A DNA stretch of 64,000 nt from Dichetophora obliterata (GCA_963920525.1 OY986436.1:80817630-80881629), one strand, 5' to 3'; positions 10,380-21,901 are shown, numbered from the stretch's first letter. Translations and numbers: made by a program. The notes: a model not told the origin generated them from the letters alone.

Positions 10380-10846
10380 TAACACGGTGCGACAGCCAAA
10401 ACGTGAGTAAGAAACCGACAAATGTTTCCAATTATTTCCGGACTACTAATCACGAATCGGGCATCCAAATTTTTACATTACATCAGGATTTTGAGAAAAC
10501 CGTGATTCAAGGTCAAAAAATTCCCCTAAGAGAAATCAGCTTGAATCGACAAGCCTGAAAGTGGTACGCAATTTTTGTATATGGCAAAGATGTTTGTTAT
10601 AAGTTGATAAAAAATTATCTTTCATACCTCCATCCCCCCATCCCCCTTTTCTACACTTGATTTACGTTTTGCAAAAATACTTTATTTTAGCATAGCTATA
10701 TTCTGCAAACCATGGAGTAACATCATGTGCTGGCAAAAAATCATCCCCATAAAAAACATATACGGTTCTCCGGCCTTTTAAACATAAAGCAATTGAAAAG
10801 TAATGTACTTACAACGCAATAGCTTAAAAAGTTGCAAGACACTTAA

Positions 10847-11284
10847 GGCTTTTTCCACACTTGGTCAACGCAATACCAACGAAATATCAACGCAACAGCG
10901 AAAAAGATGAAAAGCAATGCAACTATAAACTGAATGCTTTCAGACTTGCTTCAAAAGTCATGCAACATATATTTATTATTTAATGTTTAACACTTGCTCG
11001 TTCATCCTGCAAACTACTTCTTCTTCTTTAAGATTCTATTAATGAAAAAAATAACTAATTAATTAACTTATTCACCTTGATTAATGCTGCACTACAAACA
11101 ATTCACAAAACAAACTTATGCAACAAGTCGCCGATGAAAATTGCGGAAAGCCGTGTTGCGTTGAATAGATTGAGAACGTGTCGAGAACTTGTTGCGTGCA
11201 AGTTGCTTAATCTGAAGGTTCCGGTATAAATACACAGGCTAGCAACTTGAGTTGGAGTTGCGTTGACCAAGTGTGGAAAAGGCC
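10847..11284 (+). mobile_element. Harbinger-like MITE, copy A
   Basis: 438 bp with ends GGCTTTTTCCACACTTGGTC and GACCAAGTGTGGAAAAGGCC, flanked by TAA at 10844-10846 and 11285-11287. A 3-bp TWA duplication is typical of PIF/Harbinger. Inside it resembles copy B (11547-11969) in the opposite orientation, with words such as GCATTCGG/GAATGCTTTCAGACTTGC and AGTTGCTAGCCTGTG. Confidence 0.7.
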
Positions 11285-11546
11285 TAAATTTTAAACTAAA
11301 TTGCAACCTATACTTTCAGATGAGCAATTCACGTCACTACGCAACATTGAAAAATTCATAACAACACAAATACTTTTAATTGAAGTTATATTAAATACAA
11401 ACAAAAAATTAAAAAAAAATTAAAGTTTAAAGTAGTAGTTAAAGTAGTAGTTAAATATATAAGGAACATTATTAACTGCAGATTATTCGTCGCAGCAAAA
11501 AAACGGCAGCACACTGATGCAAACACAACACAATGTGCAACACTAA

Positions 11547-11969
11547 GGCCTTTCCCACACTTGGTCAACGCAACTCCAACTCAAGTTGCTAGCCTGTGTG
11601 TTTATACCGGAACCTTCAGATTAAGCAACTTGCACGCAACAAGTTCTCGACACGTTCTCAACCTGTTCCACGCAACGCGGCTTTCCGCAATTTTCATCGG
11701 CGACTTGTTGCATCAGTTTGCTTGATTTGTGAATTCAAGTATTTGTAGTGCAGTAGGCTATATATTAATCAAGATGAATAAGCTAATTAATTAGTTCCTA
11801 ATAGAATCATCGAAAAACATCAGTTATTATATAATAACAATTATTATATGTTGCATGACTTTTGAAGCAAGTCTGAAAGCATTCGGTTTATAGTTGAATT
11901 GCTTTTCAACTTTTTCGCTGTTGCGTTGAAGTTGTGTTAAAATTGCGTTGACAAAGTGTGGAAAAGGCC
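11547..11969 (-). mobile_element. Harbinger-like MITE, copy B (inverted)
   Basis: 423 bp with ends GGCCTTTCCCACACTTGGTC and GACAAAGTGTGGAAAAGGCC, flanked by TAA at 11544-11546 and 11970-11972. It is the same family as copy A but inverted, so A and B form a large hairpin with about 260 bp between them. No coding capacity. Confidence 0.7.
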
Positions 11970-12507
11970 TAAATCTCCAATTAAAATTGCAGCAAGCTGT
12001 GTTGTATTGAAATGGTCGTAAAAGTGTTGCCAGCTTGTTGTGCACATGTTGCTTCATATGAACGCTTCTGTATAAATACATTGGCTAGCAACTTTTGTTG
12101 CTGTTGCATTACTTTTCAATTGCTCTATGTGTAAAAGGTCTCAAAAGTTACATAAAAATTTTAGTAAAAAATTATGTCTCCCTCTACCGCAAGAACAAAT
12201 TTGTTTTTTGAGAAAAACAGTTAAAAATATGGATCTCAAAATGCTTAGATTTGTTTAAGCAAAACAACATATGTCTTAAAGTAAAAAGAAAATACAGACT
12301 TTATCTAAAAATATTTTGCCAAACACGATGCCATTCTCAATTTTTACCCTAAGTGTCCTGTGTGAAGGATATTCGAATCTAAAGGTACTCTCGAAATAGC
12401 ACAGAACTTTTCATTGTTGTCTGATTCTCTAAATTTTGGTGGTATTGATTTAAGTGTTAACATTTTCCTTAAATTTGGTGAATTAATAATTTGCATATTT
12501 TTCGCAT

Positions 12508-12851
12508 GGGTGGCGGTCGTAGCCTAGTGGGTAGAGTGCGTGGCCCCTAAGCTAAAGAACCTCGGTAGCCCGGGTTCAATTCCAGCTCAGACAGAAAGTT
12601 TTTTCAAATGAATTAATTTTTCTAATCGGTCGTCACCTCTCTGCAGACAATGGCAAACCTCAGAGAGTAAAAATTGCCATTTAAAGCTTCTTGAGAAAAT
12701 AAGCCGTTCGGAGTCGGCATTAAACACGTAGGTCCAGTTCTCGGTCATTTGAGATCAAACATTTAATAACACGCACAATACAATTGATCAATAGAAGCTA
12801 GGTCAAAGTCCTTCCAAGGGCTGAAATGGCCAGTTTATTTTTATTTATATT
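12508..12851 (+). mobile_element. tRNA-derived SINE with 13-bp target duplication
   Basis: A 344-bp insertion whose head resembles a tRNA gene. The A box TAGCCTAGTGGG at 12520-12531 fits the RNA polymerase III consensus exactly. The B box GGTTCAATTCC is at 12573-12583. The body has GCCGTTCGGAGTCGGCATT, a word I associate with fly SINEs, and the 3' end is AT-rich. ATATTTTTCGCAT is repeated at 12495-12507 and 12852-12864. It sits in one arm of the foldback element; the other arm has the uninterrupted sequence, an independent proof of the insertion. Confidence 0.85.
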
Positions 12852-14285
12852 ATATTTTTCGCATATACATTTTCTTCTTTTTGAGAAATGTATACGTGAT
12901 CGCAGTTTTTCAACTTTTCCAAAAAAATTAATATAAGGTATTATATAACGAGCATTAGAAGTGATACCGAAGTTAATTTTATCAATTTTGATTCTTCAAA
13001 TATTTCTGAAAAACACCCATTCCAAGGGTATCTATATAAAACACCAGGATAAAGGCCACCTTTTTTCTATTTCGATAAGTTTAAAAAAAAATTACTTTCT
13101 AGCATGAAATTTATTATCCTCACCTCACCTCACCACAGCATTGATAAATATGTTACACTAAAATTTAGAGCTTCTGAGTTAGCCATTCGATGGGTCTCAA
13201 TTGACTTAAAAATTGTTGTTAAGAATTGTTTTATAGAAGTAATTACCATAAAGGAGATATGAACATAATAGTTAAATTTCATGCTAGGAAGTATGTTTTT
13301 TAGATATAAAAATTGGAAAAATATCTTTGGTCTTTCCCTGGTGTTTTAAATAAATATTTTTAGACAGGGTTTCGTTGAAAAACATTTGAAAATCCAAATA
13401 GAGAAAATTATTTTAAGTTAAAAAATTACGATCAAGTATACATTTCTAAAAAAAATGCATATTCGAAAAATATGTAAATTATTAATCCTCTACATTTAAG
13501 GAAAACGTTGGCACTATAATCAATACAACAAAAATTTAGAAAATCAGATAGCAATCAAAATATTTGTGCTATCACGAGTGTACCTTTAGATTCGAATATC
13601 CTTCTCACAGGACAATGTGGGTAAAAAATGAGAGTGGCATCGTTTTTGGCAAGATATTGTTAGTTAAAGTTTTTATTTATTTTAATTTTAAGACATATGT
13701 AGTTTTTCTTACAAAATTTTAAGCATTATAAGATCGTTATTTATTACTGTTTTTTTCAAAAACAACTTTGTCCTTGAGGGAGAGGCAGACATGTTTTTTC
13801 CTAAAATTGTTTTTGAGAGATCTTGACAACACAATGCAACTTTTGAGACCTCTTGGTATGTGAACTTCGAGGAAGCAATTGTGATACGATACGTTTTATT
13901 GTCCATATCTCAACAGTTTCAATTAATATTGCATTTTGGGGGGTCTATTGTTTGGATATGAGGGTAATTTTGTTGTTTGACGACCCTGTCTATATGTTTT
14001 TTAATAGGGATGATTTTTTGCTAGCACATGAGAGAAAAATTTGTATCAACTTATAAAAAACATCTTCGCCATATACAAAAATCGCGTACCACTTTTAGTT
14101 TTTACGATTCAAGTTGATTTCTTTTAGGAGATTTAGGATTTCCTTGAATCACGGGTTTATTAAAATCCTGATGTTATGGAAAAATTTGGATGCCAGATTC
14201 GTGATTAGGAGTCTGGAAATAATTGAAAACATGTGTCGGTTTCTTACTCACAAAAAAACAGGCTCTTTTTGGTGCACAGTGTAAT

Positions 14286-14588
14286 AATATGAAGAACTCA
14301 CTGCTTAATATTAATAACTTTAATCTGTACCGACATGATAGACAAAATAAGAGAGGGGGAGGCATTGCAGCATATTGCAAAACAAACTTAAGTGTTAAAT
14401 TTTGAGTGAATCTGGTGGATCTGAGGTTGAGTTTCTAAATATTGAAATTTATGATTGTAGAGTTAAAGTTTTTCTATCTTATGTTTATAATCCTAACCGC
14501 AGCTCTACTCTTGAGCCATTATTTTCTTCTATATCCAGCTACTTAAGTGACTATGACCATTTGATAATTTGTAGTGATTTTGATATTA
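14286..14588 (+). pseudogene. Non-LTR ORF2 fragment, middle of endonuclease
   Basis: Encodes NINNFNLYRHDRQNKRGGGIAAYCK, and after a one-base shift and stop, FLNIEIYDCRVKVFLSYVYN and IICSDFD. These match RRDRRGGGVAIYCKSNL and FINVEIFDADSKILVSCVYN in the element at 26845-29672. The frame is cut by the mariner at 14589. Confidence 0.75.
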
Positions 14589-15846
14589 TTGGGGGTTGGA
14601 ATTAATTTTAAAGGTTTTTTTTCGGTTTTTGAGCATTTATTTAGAAACAACGGTACAATGTATATTATTCAAAGTATTGTCCATCGTTAGCTACAACATT
14701 TTCCCATCTTTCTGGCAGCATATGGATTCCGCGCCGGAAGAACGATTCGTCTTTTGAGGCAATCTACGAATCGACCCATTTTTTGGTATCCTCGTAAGAA
14801 GTGAAGCGCTGCTCAGCCAAGCCATGCGTCATCGATCTGAATAGGTGGTAGTCGGAAGGGGCTATGTCTGGGCTATAAGGCGGGTGGGGTAGCACATCCT
14901 AATTCAGCGCCTCCAACGTTTCCTTGACGGTTCTTGCAACATGTGGCCGTGCGTTGTCATGTTGAAAAACCACTTTGTCGTGTCTTTTGGCATCTTCCGG
15001 CCGTTTAACCTTTAATGCTCGGCTCAATTGCATCAATTGTTGTTGGTAGCGTTCCCCAGTGATGGTTTCGTTAGGTTTTAGCAGCTCATAGTACACGACA
15101 CCCTTCTGATCCCACCAAATACACAGCATAAGCTTGGCGCCATGAATATTCGGCTTGGCCCTCGATGTTGATGCATGGCCGGGTGGTCCCCACGATTTTT
15201 TTCGCTTAGGATTATCGTAATGGATCCAAAAAACTCTTCCTTTTATGCCGTTGAAGCAGTTGTTCGCACATGCAAAATCGCCGTTCAACGTCTCTCGGCT
15301 TCAACTGGTACGGCACCCAATTTCCTTGCTTTTGAATCATTCCCATGGCCTTCAAGCGTTTGCCGACCGTTGATAAGTCGACTCCCAATGATTCTGACAA
15401 TTCTTGAAGGGTTTGACACGGGTCTTCATCGAGCAAAGCCTCCAATTCCTCATCTTCAAACTTTTTCGGCTGGCCCGGACGCTCTTTGTCTTCCGTATCA
15501 AAATCACCACTTTTAAACCGACGGAACCAGTACTCACAAGTAGAAATGGATGGAGCATAGTCCCCGTAAGCCTCAGTAAGCGTGCGTTGTGCTTCAACCG
15601 CTTTTTTCTTCAAATGGAAGCACAAAAGTAAACCTTCCCGCAAATTGTGTTTTGTTGGAACGAAAGTCGACATGTTCACAGAGAAAAAAATATATGTTGT
15701 TTACACTTCAGTGGAATGACACATACTGAAAAATGAAGCTTAGACAATGTGCTTTGAAATGAATATAGTCACAGGTGTGCCCGATGCGATCTATTGATAG
15801 TTACGCCATCTCTTAGAAAACCTTTAAAACTAATTCCAACCCCCAA
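14589..15846 (-). mobile_element. Mariner element, nearly full length
   Basis: 1258 bp flanked by TA at 14587-14588 and 15847-15848. Ends TTGGGGGTTGGAATTA and its inverted copy TAATTCCAACCCCCAA form TIRs of about 30 bp. It carries a recognisable mariner transposase on the minus strand and sits within the non-LTR endonuclease region. Confidence 0.9.
14690..15679 (-). pseudogene. Mariner transposase lacking its first catalytic Asp
   Basis: It starts at 15679 (MNMSTFVPTKHNLREG). The N-terminal HTH domain (WFRRFKSGDFDTEDKERPGQ, LLDEDPCQTLQELSESLGV), the WVPYQLKPRDVERR linker and the DD34D core are easy to read. Where relatives have a block with VTGDEKW, this copy joins KRKS directly to FWIHYDNP in a new frame near 15240. 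A deletion therefore removed the first catalytic Asp. The second (VVFQHDNARPH) and third (YSPDIAPSDYHLF) remain. In-frame stops occur after ETLEALN and after KKWVDS. The transposase is inactive. Confidence 0.88.
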
Positions 15847-15848
15847 TA

Positions 15849-17519
15849 ATTTGCTTTGCACAGATAGCTAAACCAAAAAACTTCTTGACGATTTGTCTGA
15901 AGTTGGTCTTTCTATTGTCAATTCTGAGGAGCCAACCCGCTTCGGAAATAATGATACCGCTAGTCTGCTCGACTTTTATGCTGTGTCTGATATCTTGACG
16001 GTTTTGCTATTTGATCAAATATCGTTTATTTCCGACCATGACCTTATTTTTTGTACGCTCAATATTCACCTCTCGCCTATTGATGTGAGCAGAACATTGA
16101 CATATCGTGATTATAAATCAATTAATCTCAACGCTTTTTTCGCTGAAGTATCTAGAATAAACTGGAAGGATTGCTGGTTTTTTAATACAGTGGATGACTA
16201 ACTAGACTTCTTCTTGAACAAAATATCTCGTACATCCCGAATCTCAAACAGTTCTCTTGGTTAGCGAATTCTATAAAGCAGGCACTTAAAAAACGACATA
16301 GGGCTTATTCTAGATGGAAGCGAAATCCAACTGCGCCTAACTGGGAAGAGTATAGGAGGGCTCGAAACGAGGCTTCATCCGCAGTCAAATTGTCAAAAAA
16401 AGCTTATTTTTATCGAAGCTGAGTTCATCTCTACCGTCAAAGAAACTGCGGAATAACTTAAAGGAAATCGGAATAAGAAATAATAAAGTTGGAGGTTGTA
16501 ACTTTGATCCTGATCTTCTAAATGAATATTTTGTATCGGGTCTCTTGACCGAATCCTCTAACTCGTTTAGTATATCCTCCCCTACGTTGTCTCAGACATT
16601 TTAGTTTACTGCGGTAAGTGAGTCGGATGTTGTGAGATGCATTTTAAAGACAAAATCAAATGCGAAGACGGGATAGATATCAGGTTTTTCAAGCTTATTC
16701 TGCCTTATGTAACTAGCACCCTCGTGCGTATATTTAATCACTGCCTAACTAGTTTTAAATTTTCATCAATTTGGAAGATTGCGATGATAATACTTATTGA
16801 TTTCCGCCCAATCGGTCTTTTCTCGTCACTCTCAAAAGCACTTGAATCTCTTATGGCTGAGCAGGTTTCTTACCATCTTAATGCAAGTAACCTTTTGTCT
16901 CCCCTTCAGTCGGGATTTCGCCCCGGACACAGTTAGACACAGTCCCACTGCTGTTGTGAAAATTTTAGATGACACCAGAACATATTATGATAAGGGTCAT
17001 ATCACTGTCTCTAATCTAGGTCAGTCTCTTAGATTTCTCGAAAGCCTTTGGCAGTGTAAGCCACCCTTTGCTTTATAAAAAGTTAAATACATACTTCAGC
17101 TTCTCAGATACTGCTGTTCTATTCCTGAAAAGCTATTTAGACGGAAGGACTCAAAGGGTTAAGGTAGGAAGCAGATACTAGGGATTCCGATCTATTTGTA
17201 GTGGGGTACCTCAAGGCTCTGTCCTTGGGCCGCTTATGTTCACAATTTTTTTTAATGACATTTTTTCAGTATGTAATAATGTTACAATGCATGCATATGC
17301 AGATGATCTGCAACTCTATCTCTCTCGACCAACATATCTTATCGAGGATCTATGTGCCAGGGTAAATGAAGACTTGACTGAAATCAGCAGATGGGCAACA
17401 GAAAATAAACTGAGGTTGAATCCTACTAAATCGTATGTTCTACCAGTTGTGAAATCAAGAAACCCGTTTAATGATCTGTCTCCTATCTTTCTTAGTGGAA
17501 CAAAACTTGGATTTGTTCA
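15849..17519 (+). pseudogene. Non-LTR ORF2 fragment, endonuclease end and reverse transcriptase
   Basis: It begins LSEVGLSIVNSEEPTRF and has FISDHDLIFCTLNIHL (SDHDLI endonuclease motif) and TYRDYKSINLNAFF. The RT part has DFRPIGLFSSLSKALE, LLSPLQSGFRPGH, then after frame breaks SGVPQGSVLG, HAYADDLQLYLS with the YADD active site, and LRLNPTKSYVLPV. Several stops and frameshifts make it dead. Domain order matches the copy at 26845-29672. Confidence 0.85.
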
Positions 17520-17701
17520 TGGTATAAGGATAGAGGTATATGCAGCGCTGACTGTGCTCTCTTTCCATACTGCCGTGTCTGTCAAATTTACCTGTGTGGC
17601 GAATGGAAACAAAAGAAAATAAATAAAAACTTTTACTTCGTTTTGACATTTCCGGCAGTATGTTCTCATCTAGTGCATCTACCTGTATTCTTCTACCATG
17701 G
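17520..17701. mobile_element. Small MITE with 9-bp target duplication (MULE-like family, copy 1)
   Basis: The word ATTTGTTCA is repeated at 17511-17519 and 17702-17710. The ends are TGGTATAAGGATAGAGG and the complement CCATGGTAGAAGAATACAGG. The subterminal ACTTCGTTTTGACA, a TTCCGGCAGT block and CTCTCTTTC recur in the elements at 36043-36256 and 41354-41729. The insertion separates KLGFVH from the downstream VVNLGFVMNSSLT of the reverse transcriptase. A 9-bp duplication suggests the Mutator superfamily. Confidence 0.75.
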
Positions 17702-17710
17702 ATTTGTTCA

Positions 17711-18250
17711 CAAAGTCGTTAATTTAGGATTTGTTATGAACTCTTCACTCACGTGTGAAGACCATATTAATAGCGTGGTTAGCAAAGTTTATTATTCCTT
17801 AAGAAATTTGAGAAAAACTGCTTCGTTTTTTCCCACTGAAACAAGGCGAAAATTGGTGATACAATTAGTCGTGCCAATAATAACTTATTCCGAAGTAGTA
17901 TATAGCAAGCTAGACTCAAGGTCATCACATAAACTATTAGTGGCATAAACAATGCAGCTCGATATGTTTACTGTATTAGTAGGTTTGATCATATATCAGC
18001 ATCAGTAATCAGCATATCAGTAATCGCATGCTTGGTTGCAATATCATAAATTTTCTTAAGGCAAGAAACTGCATTTTTCTGCACAAACTTATCACTTCGA
18101 AAGGGTCCTATTTAATTGTTTGACAAATTTCAATTCTGCAGATCCATCAGAAATGTGTTCTTCCTAGTTCCCCAGTTCAGATACAATGAATCTAGTCGGC
18201 TGTTTTTCATTAACGCAATAAGACTTTGGAATTCCCCACCAAATAACTAA
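17711..18250 (+). pseudogene. Non-LTR ORF2 fragment, C-terminal part
   Basis: Encodes VVNLGFVMNSSLTCEDHINSVVSK and ETRRKLVIQLVVPIITYSEVVYSKLDSRSSHKLL, equivalent to LGFIINSKLTCTDHISSTIGK and TRRRLVVQLILPHITYSDVVYSQLDSQ of the other element. Later text (ARYVY..., RLFFINAIRLWN) is readable up to about 18250 in changing frames. A 3' UTR to about 18545 follows. Confidence 0.75.
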
Positions 18251-18545
18251 AAACGCGTTAATCACAAAACAGACTTTAAGCAATAAGTTGCATACTTTTC
18301 TTAACTCTTTTTTGTCATTCTCTTTTTTCAATTCCCTAATTCAAACCTTACCTTACGTTTAAATCATTTTTATCTTTAGCCACATAATCATATACATAAA
18401 ATTTGTTAACTATTTTTTCTTCTTAAGCTGTTGTTATGCCAAATGTAATTTGTAATTTTTATTTAGAATTTCAAAATTGTTGCGTTTAAAAGAGCTTTTT
18501 CTAGTATGCTAATATTATTTTTCAATAAAATTCAAATTCAAAATA

Positions 18546-19496
18546 ATTTTTGAATAGTTTTACAACAATAATCAATTAAAAAAATCAATAAAAAAATGAA
18601 ATATTTTTTTCGCCTAAAACAGCCCTTTATATGTAATGTATTGTACTGAACACGTACTAAAGAATTTCTCTGTAAGCAATGTTGACGACTCTGCAAAGAG
18701 GGGAAGTTGCAAATTCCTGCTGGAAAAATTTTTATTGTCGAGAATTTAGAAGCTAGAAAACAGCTGATTTAAGACAGTTGCAATTTGAACAATCAAACAA
18801 ATTTAGTAAAATTGATGTTCACAAACTGAAGGAGTGACTGCTGCTGTCGTCAAAATATGGAAGGTATCTTCAATTTTTGTAAAAAACGTTGCCACTGGGT
18901 TCCAGGAGAACACTTCACGTCAAATTTAAAGCAAGACGTTAATCAGCTGTTATCGAGGATAGCAAGTTTTTGCAAATTTTGCGTTTGCGTACTTTTTTTG
19001 GATATTTCTCTATTTGAGAGAGAATTGTGCGTTACTCTCTTGCAAGTTGCTGCGGGATATTTTTCACTAGAGAAATACGCGAACAGACCTATTGTTTACA
19101 AATCACACGTGAAAGGGCAACATAAAGCTGAAATGTGAAAAGCATTCAACGCTCATATCGATTCCTACAACACTGAATGTTTAACCCTGATCTTTATTTA
19201 TTGTCATAGAAAAGGACAGTTTTAATGAGAGTATTCAAGTGGTAGATCCGTTGCCATTAATGGAATTCACGGAATCAAATCCACTTCTTTAGTACCACAT
19301 CCGGTCAAAATGCTACATTCAATCAAAAAGGTTTTTAATGATTTTACTAGCCTATCATTGCATAGTTTAAGTTGTTGTAAATGTAATGTTGTAAATCAAA
19401 AACGCAAGCCAACGACAAGCAAGACACGAGAAGCAATAGAATTTTGTAAACAAAAAAGTATTGCTTCTCGTCAAGCGAGATTAAAACAAACAAGAT
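18546..19496. other. Intron DNA without recognised gene
   Basis: Open frames of about 93 codons (18857-19138 and 19310-19588) show no family I recognise and no splice context tying them to a gene. The second overlaps the start of the repeat beginning at 19497. Confidence 0.4.
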
Positions 19497-19717
19497 TAAG
19501 AAAATTCCTTTTTGTAATCTACACTGCTTACACTAGTGTGAAAGAGATTTATTTTGACATGTCGTTGTTTCGTTTTGTTTTGGGTTAGGGCTATGTTATG
19601 GTGGCGGTCAAAGGCACGTCATGAATTGTTTATGTTTCAATGTAAATGGGAACTTTGAGAGAGTGAGCCAGGGAATAAATTTTGAATAAATCATGGGATG
19701 AAAGCAAGTTGTGTTGT
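19497..19717 (+). repeat. Direct repeat, first copy (second at 21902-22115)
   Basis: About 220 bp beginning AGAAAATTCCTTTTTGTAAT and running through CACTAGTGTGAAAGAGATT and the GGCTATGTTATGG block. It is about 85 percent like 21902-22115 in the same orientation. Two copies flank the interior of the TIR element, suggesting two adjacent insertions of one family. Confidence 0.7.
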
Positions 19718-20944
19718 GAATTTATTCACAACATATCGAGAGCTTATATTCAATATGACTTATCTACAAAAAAAAAACTTTTTTCAGGAGAGCAAAAAAC
19801 CGTTTAAATCTTTCAGTGTACAATTATTCATCAACCAAAGTACCAGAATATTGCATTAAGAGAATAAGCAAAAAAAAAAAATTTGCGAAATCTCGTACTT
19901 TTCGTTTAAGTGTAGATAGGTTGTTTTGTATTTCAAGTATATTTTTTTTCTTAAATGAAATCAGTAGATAAGTCTTTTTATTCGACAGGAAAAGCAAGTT
20001 CTTCGTGAATTCATGGACGATTTTATTCAGATTTTAAGAAAAGTTTGTTGATAACAATATTAACAAAAAAAAAAGAGAAAAATATCAAAATAGCAGTAAA
20101 GAAGAATATTGGTTTATTAATTTAATTGCTTACATGTTTTCAATATTATCATAAAAATATTGATATTCAGTTAAAATTACAAACTTCATTTCTTGAAAAC
20201 GGTTGCACTTTTTTGCTTGATAGGCAGCAGAGCAGTGTGGAAATTAGAGCCCTGATTTCTCTTTCTTCTGTGGATAAGATCCATTGCCGAGTTATCGTCC
20301 GAACCCGAGTAAAAATATGAGCGGCCGATCATGGGTCGCACGGCCGTACAAGGGTGGAAGATGACCTAAAAATTAAGTTCTACTGCCGCTGTATGGACGC
20401 TGAACGCCCGTTGTATGCCACCAAATTTTTCAAAGCTCTTTGTCAACAGCAAACGTATGCGCAGCAACAAAATCAAGCCTTACTCGGTAATGATGATGTT
20501 GATAGCAACGGCACTTCTGTGTGGCTCAAAATAATTGTTTTTTGTGTTTGAAGTTAGTTAAAAAAAGCGGCTCATTTTCATTGTGAAATAATCACTACTC
20601 GGCTGATGCATGACTGCTGTACGGCCGTTGTACAGTCAAGATTAATAAAAAAAACTCTATACGGTCACTGTTTGGCGAATAAATCCTGCAAACGACCTTT
20701 GTACGACCCTTGTACGACCCTCGCACGGTCGAAAAACATATTTAAAATTAAGCCTTGTACGGCTAAAAAAGAAAAAAGAAAAAAAGAAAATTATGCTAAA
20801 AAAGTTTTAATTTTTACTCGGGGATCTGTATTAAATTTCATCAATATTCTAAGAGAATTTCATTCGATTATAAAAGAATCTGTTATTTATCTAATATCTT
20901 CCTCCGCTGATGATGCATAATCTACTTCAATGCTTTTTAATGTA

Positions 20945-21352
20945 AAGGGTCCGCCAAATAAAGTTTTTTTTTTGAAAAAAACGCATTGGGTGGTCAGTTG
21001 GCTTCAACTCCTGAATCAATTGGACTTTGTATGGCGTCATACCAAGGTCTTTATACAAAATTCGTCTCAATGATGTCTCCGAAATGTTCAATTGTTTCTT
21101 TCACTTTTTTCACAAGATAACAAACATACGGAGTTGACGGTGCTTCTCTTCTTCCAAAATCCATACGCAATTTTCGCACACATTCTGCAACATTACCATG
21201 ATTTTCAAAGTAATGTCGCAATATTTCTCAGCATTGTATTTATATTAGCGGAAGGATAAAACTAATTATCTGTCAAATCAGACATGAGCTAAGTGTTACC
21301 ATTCCCGAAATAAGCACTAGTTGAAAAAAAAAACGTTAGATGGTGGACCCTG
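20945..21352 (-). mobile_element. Deleted Tc1/mariner element, 408 bp
   Basis: Flanked by TA (20943-20944 and 21353-21354), with inverted ends AAGGGTCCGCC and GGTGGACCCTG. The minus strand has transposase pieces: AECVRKLRMDFGRREAPSTP with YVCYLVKKVKET from the N-terminal domain, then SLRRILYKDLGMTPYKVQL and LKPTDHPMRF. The catalytic domain is deleted, so it is a non-autonomous derivative. Confidence 0.8.
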
Positions 21353-21901
21353 TATTTCCTTCCCTATTTTACCCTGCCATTGTAATCTAATCCAAATTTG
21401 TTACAATTTTCTTGAATAATTCCGAAAAATTGTGTAGATGAGTCCTTTTGTATTCACAACCAAAAAAACTGTATTGTAGATAGTTCGAACATTTAAGGGG
21501 GAAACTTTGCTAAACTCTCATTTATTTTTTATAAAAATAAATCTCATAGGTGCTAGATGAGTCAACGATTTTTTTTCCATAAAAAACATTTTCATGGAAA
21601 ATGTAGGTAGGCCATATTGAATATAAGCTCTCGATATGTGTTTTAGCATGAAAACACGTGACCGGAGATCATATGACCGCCACCATAACATAGCCTTTAT
21701 TGACCTTTAATAAGTCAGTTTTCTCTATTCTCACTTGCAGTGTTGCAGTTTTGAAGAAATTCTCAATATTTACAGAGTTGCAAACTTTTTTTAGAAGATA
21801 AGCAAGGAGATTTATTATTAATCTACTTCAGAATGAGGTAAGCTCTTCTATGGCTAATCTAAAAAAATTCAACAAGATTTGTACTACGTTTACATACGAG
21901 A

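Larger units (their letters stand above)
10773..12138. mobile_element. Host MITE containing two related MITEs
   Basis: The ends GGCCTTTTAAACATAAAGCA (left) and the complement of a segment ending near 12138 share AGCAATTGAAAAGTAATG. The sequence interrupts one arm of the foldback element only. It contains two younger copies of a related family at 10847-11284 and 11547-11969, leaving about 500 bp for the original element. Confidence 0.55.
10380..14285. mobile_element. 3.9 kb foldback (long-TIR) element with nested insertions
   Basis: The left part (10380-10772, then 12139-13110) pairs with the complement of 13265-14285 over nearly 1 kb, leaving a loop of about 150 bp near 13110-13265. The outermost shared words are ACGGTGC and GTGAGTAAGAAACCGACA. 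Matching inner blocks include GATATTCGAATCTAAAGGTA at about 12370 and, inverted, at about 13570. The left arm is inflated by a MITE (10773-12138) and a SINE (12508-12851) that the right arm lacks. It interrupts an endonuclease reading frame. No target duplication was identified, so the ends are within about 10 bp. Confidence 0.75.
10160..18545 (+). mobile_element. Old non-LTR retrotransposon, 5'-truncated, interrupted three times
   Basis: Pieces of one ORF2 lie in order on the plus strand: endonuclease start 10160-10379, more endonuclease 14286-14588, end of endonuclease and reverse transcriptase 15849-17519, and C-terminal part 17711-18250. The 3' end at 18545 has AATAAA followed by a short A-rich CAAATTC repeat. 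The breaks correspond to a foldback element (10380-14285), a mariner (14589-15846) and a MITE (17520-17701). The protein resembles the nearly intact element at 26049-31140 (same clade, different family). The 9950-10160 segment may be the region before ORF2; no ORF1 is seen. Confidence 0.8.
19497..21705. mobile_element. TIR element around GGCTATGTTATGGTGGCGGTC
   Basis: GGCTATGTTATGGTGGCGGT occurs near 19589 and, inverted, near 21680-21702. A second inverted pair, ATCGAGAGCTTATATTCAAT, is at about 19734 and, complemented, about 21618. Together they make an element of roughly 2.1 kb. It contains a deleted Tc1-like element (20945-21352) and short GTACGACC repeats near 20335 and 20700-20735. No coding was recognised. 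Exact ends and target duplication are unresolved. Confidence 0.55.

Noticed and set aside
12508..12590. Functional tRNA gene
   Set aside because: A and B boxes fit, but the segment does not fold into an obvious cloverleaf with an acceptor stem, and it continues into a SINE body with a 13-bp target duplication.
18857..19138. Host gene (93-codon frame with several Cys)
   Set aside because: No recognised domain, no splice context, and embedded in repeat-rich intron.
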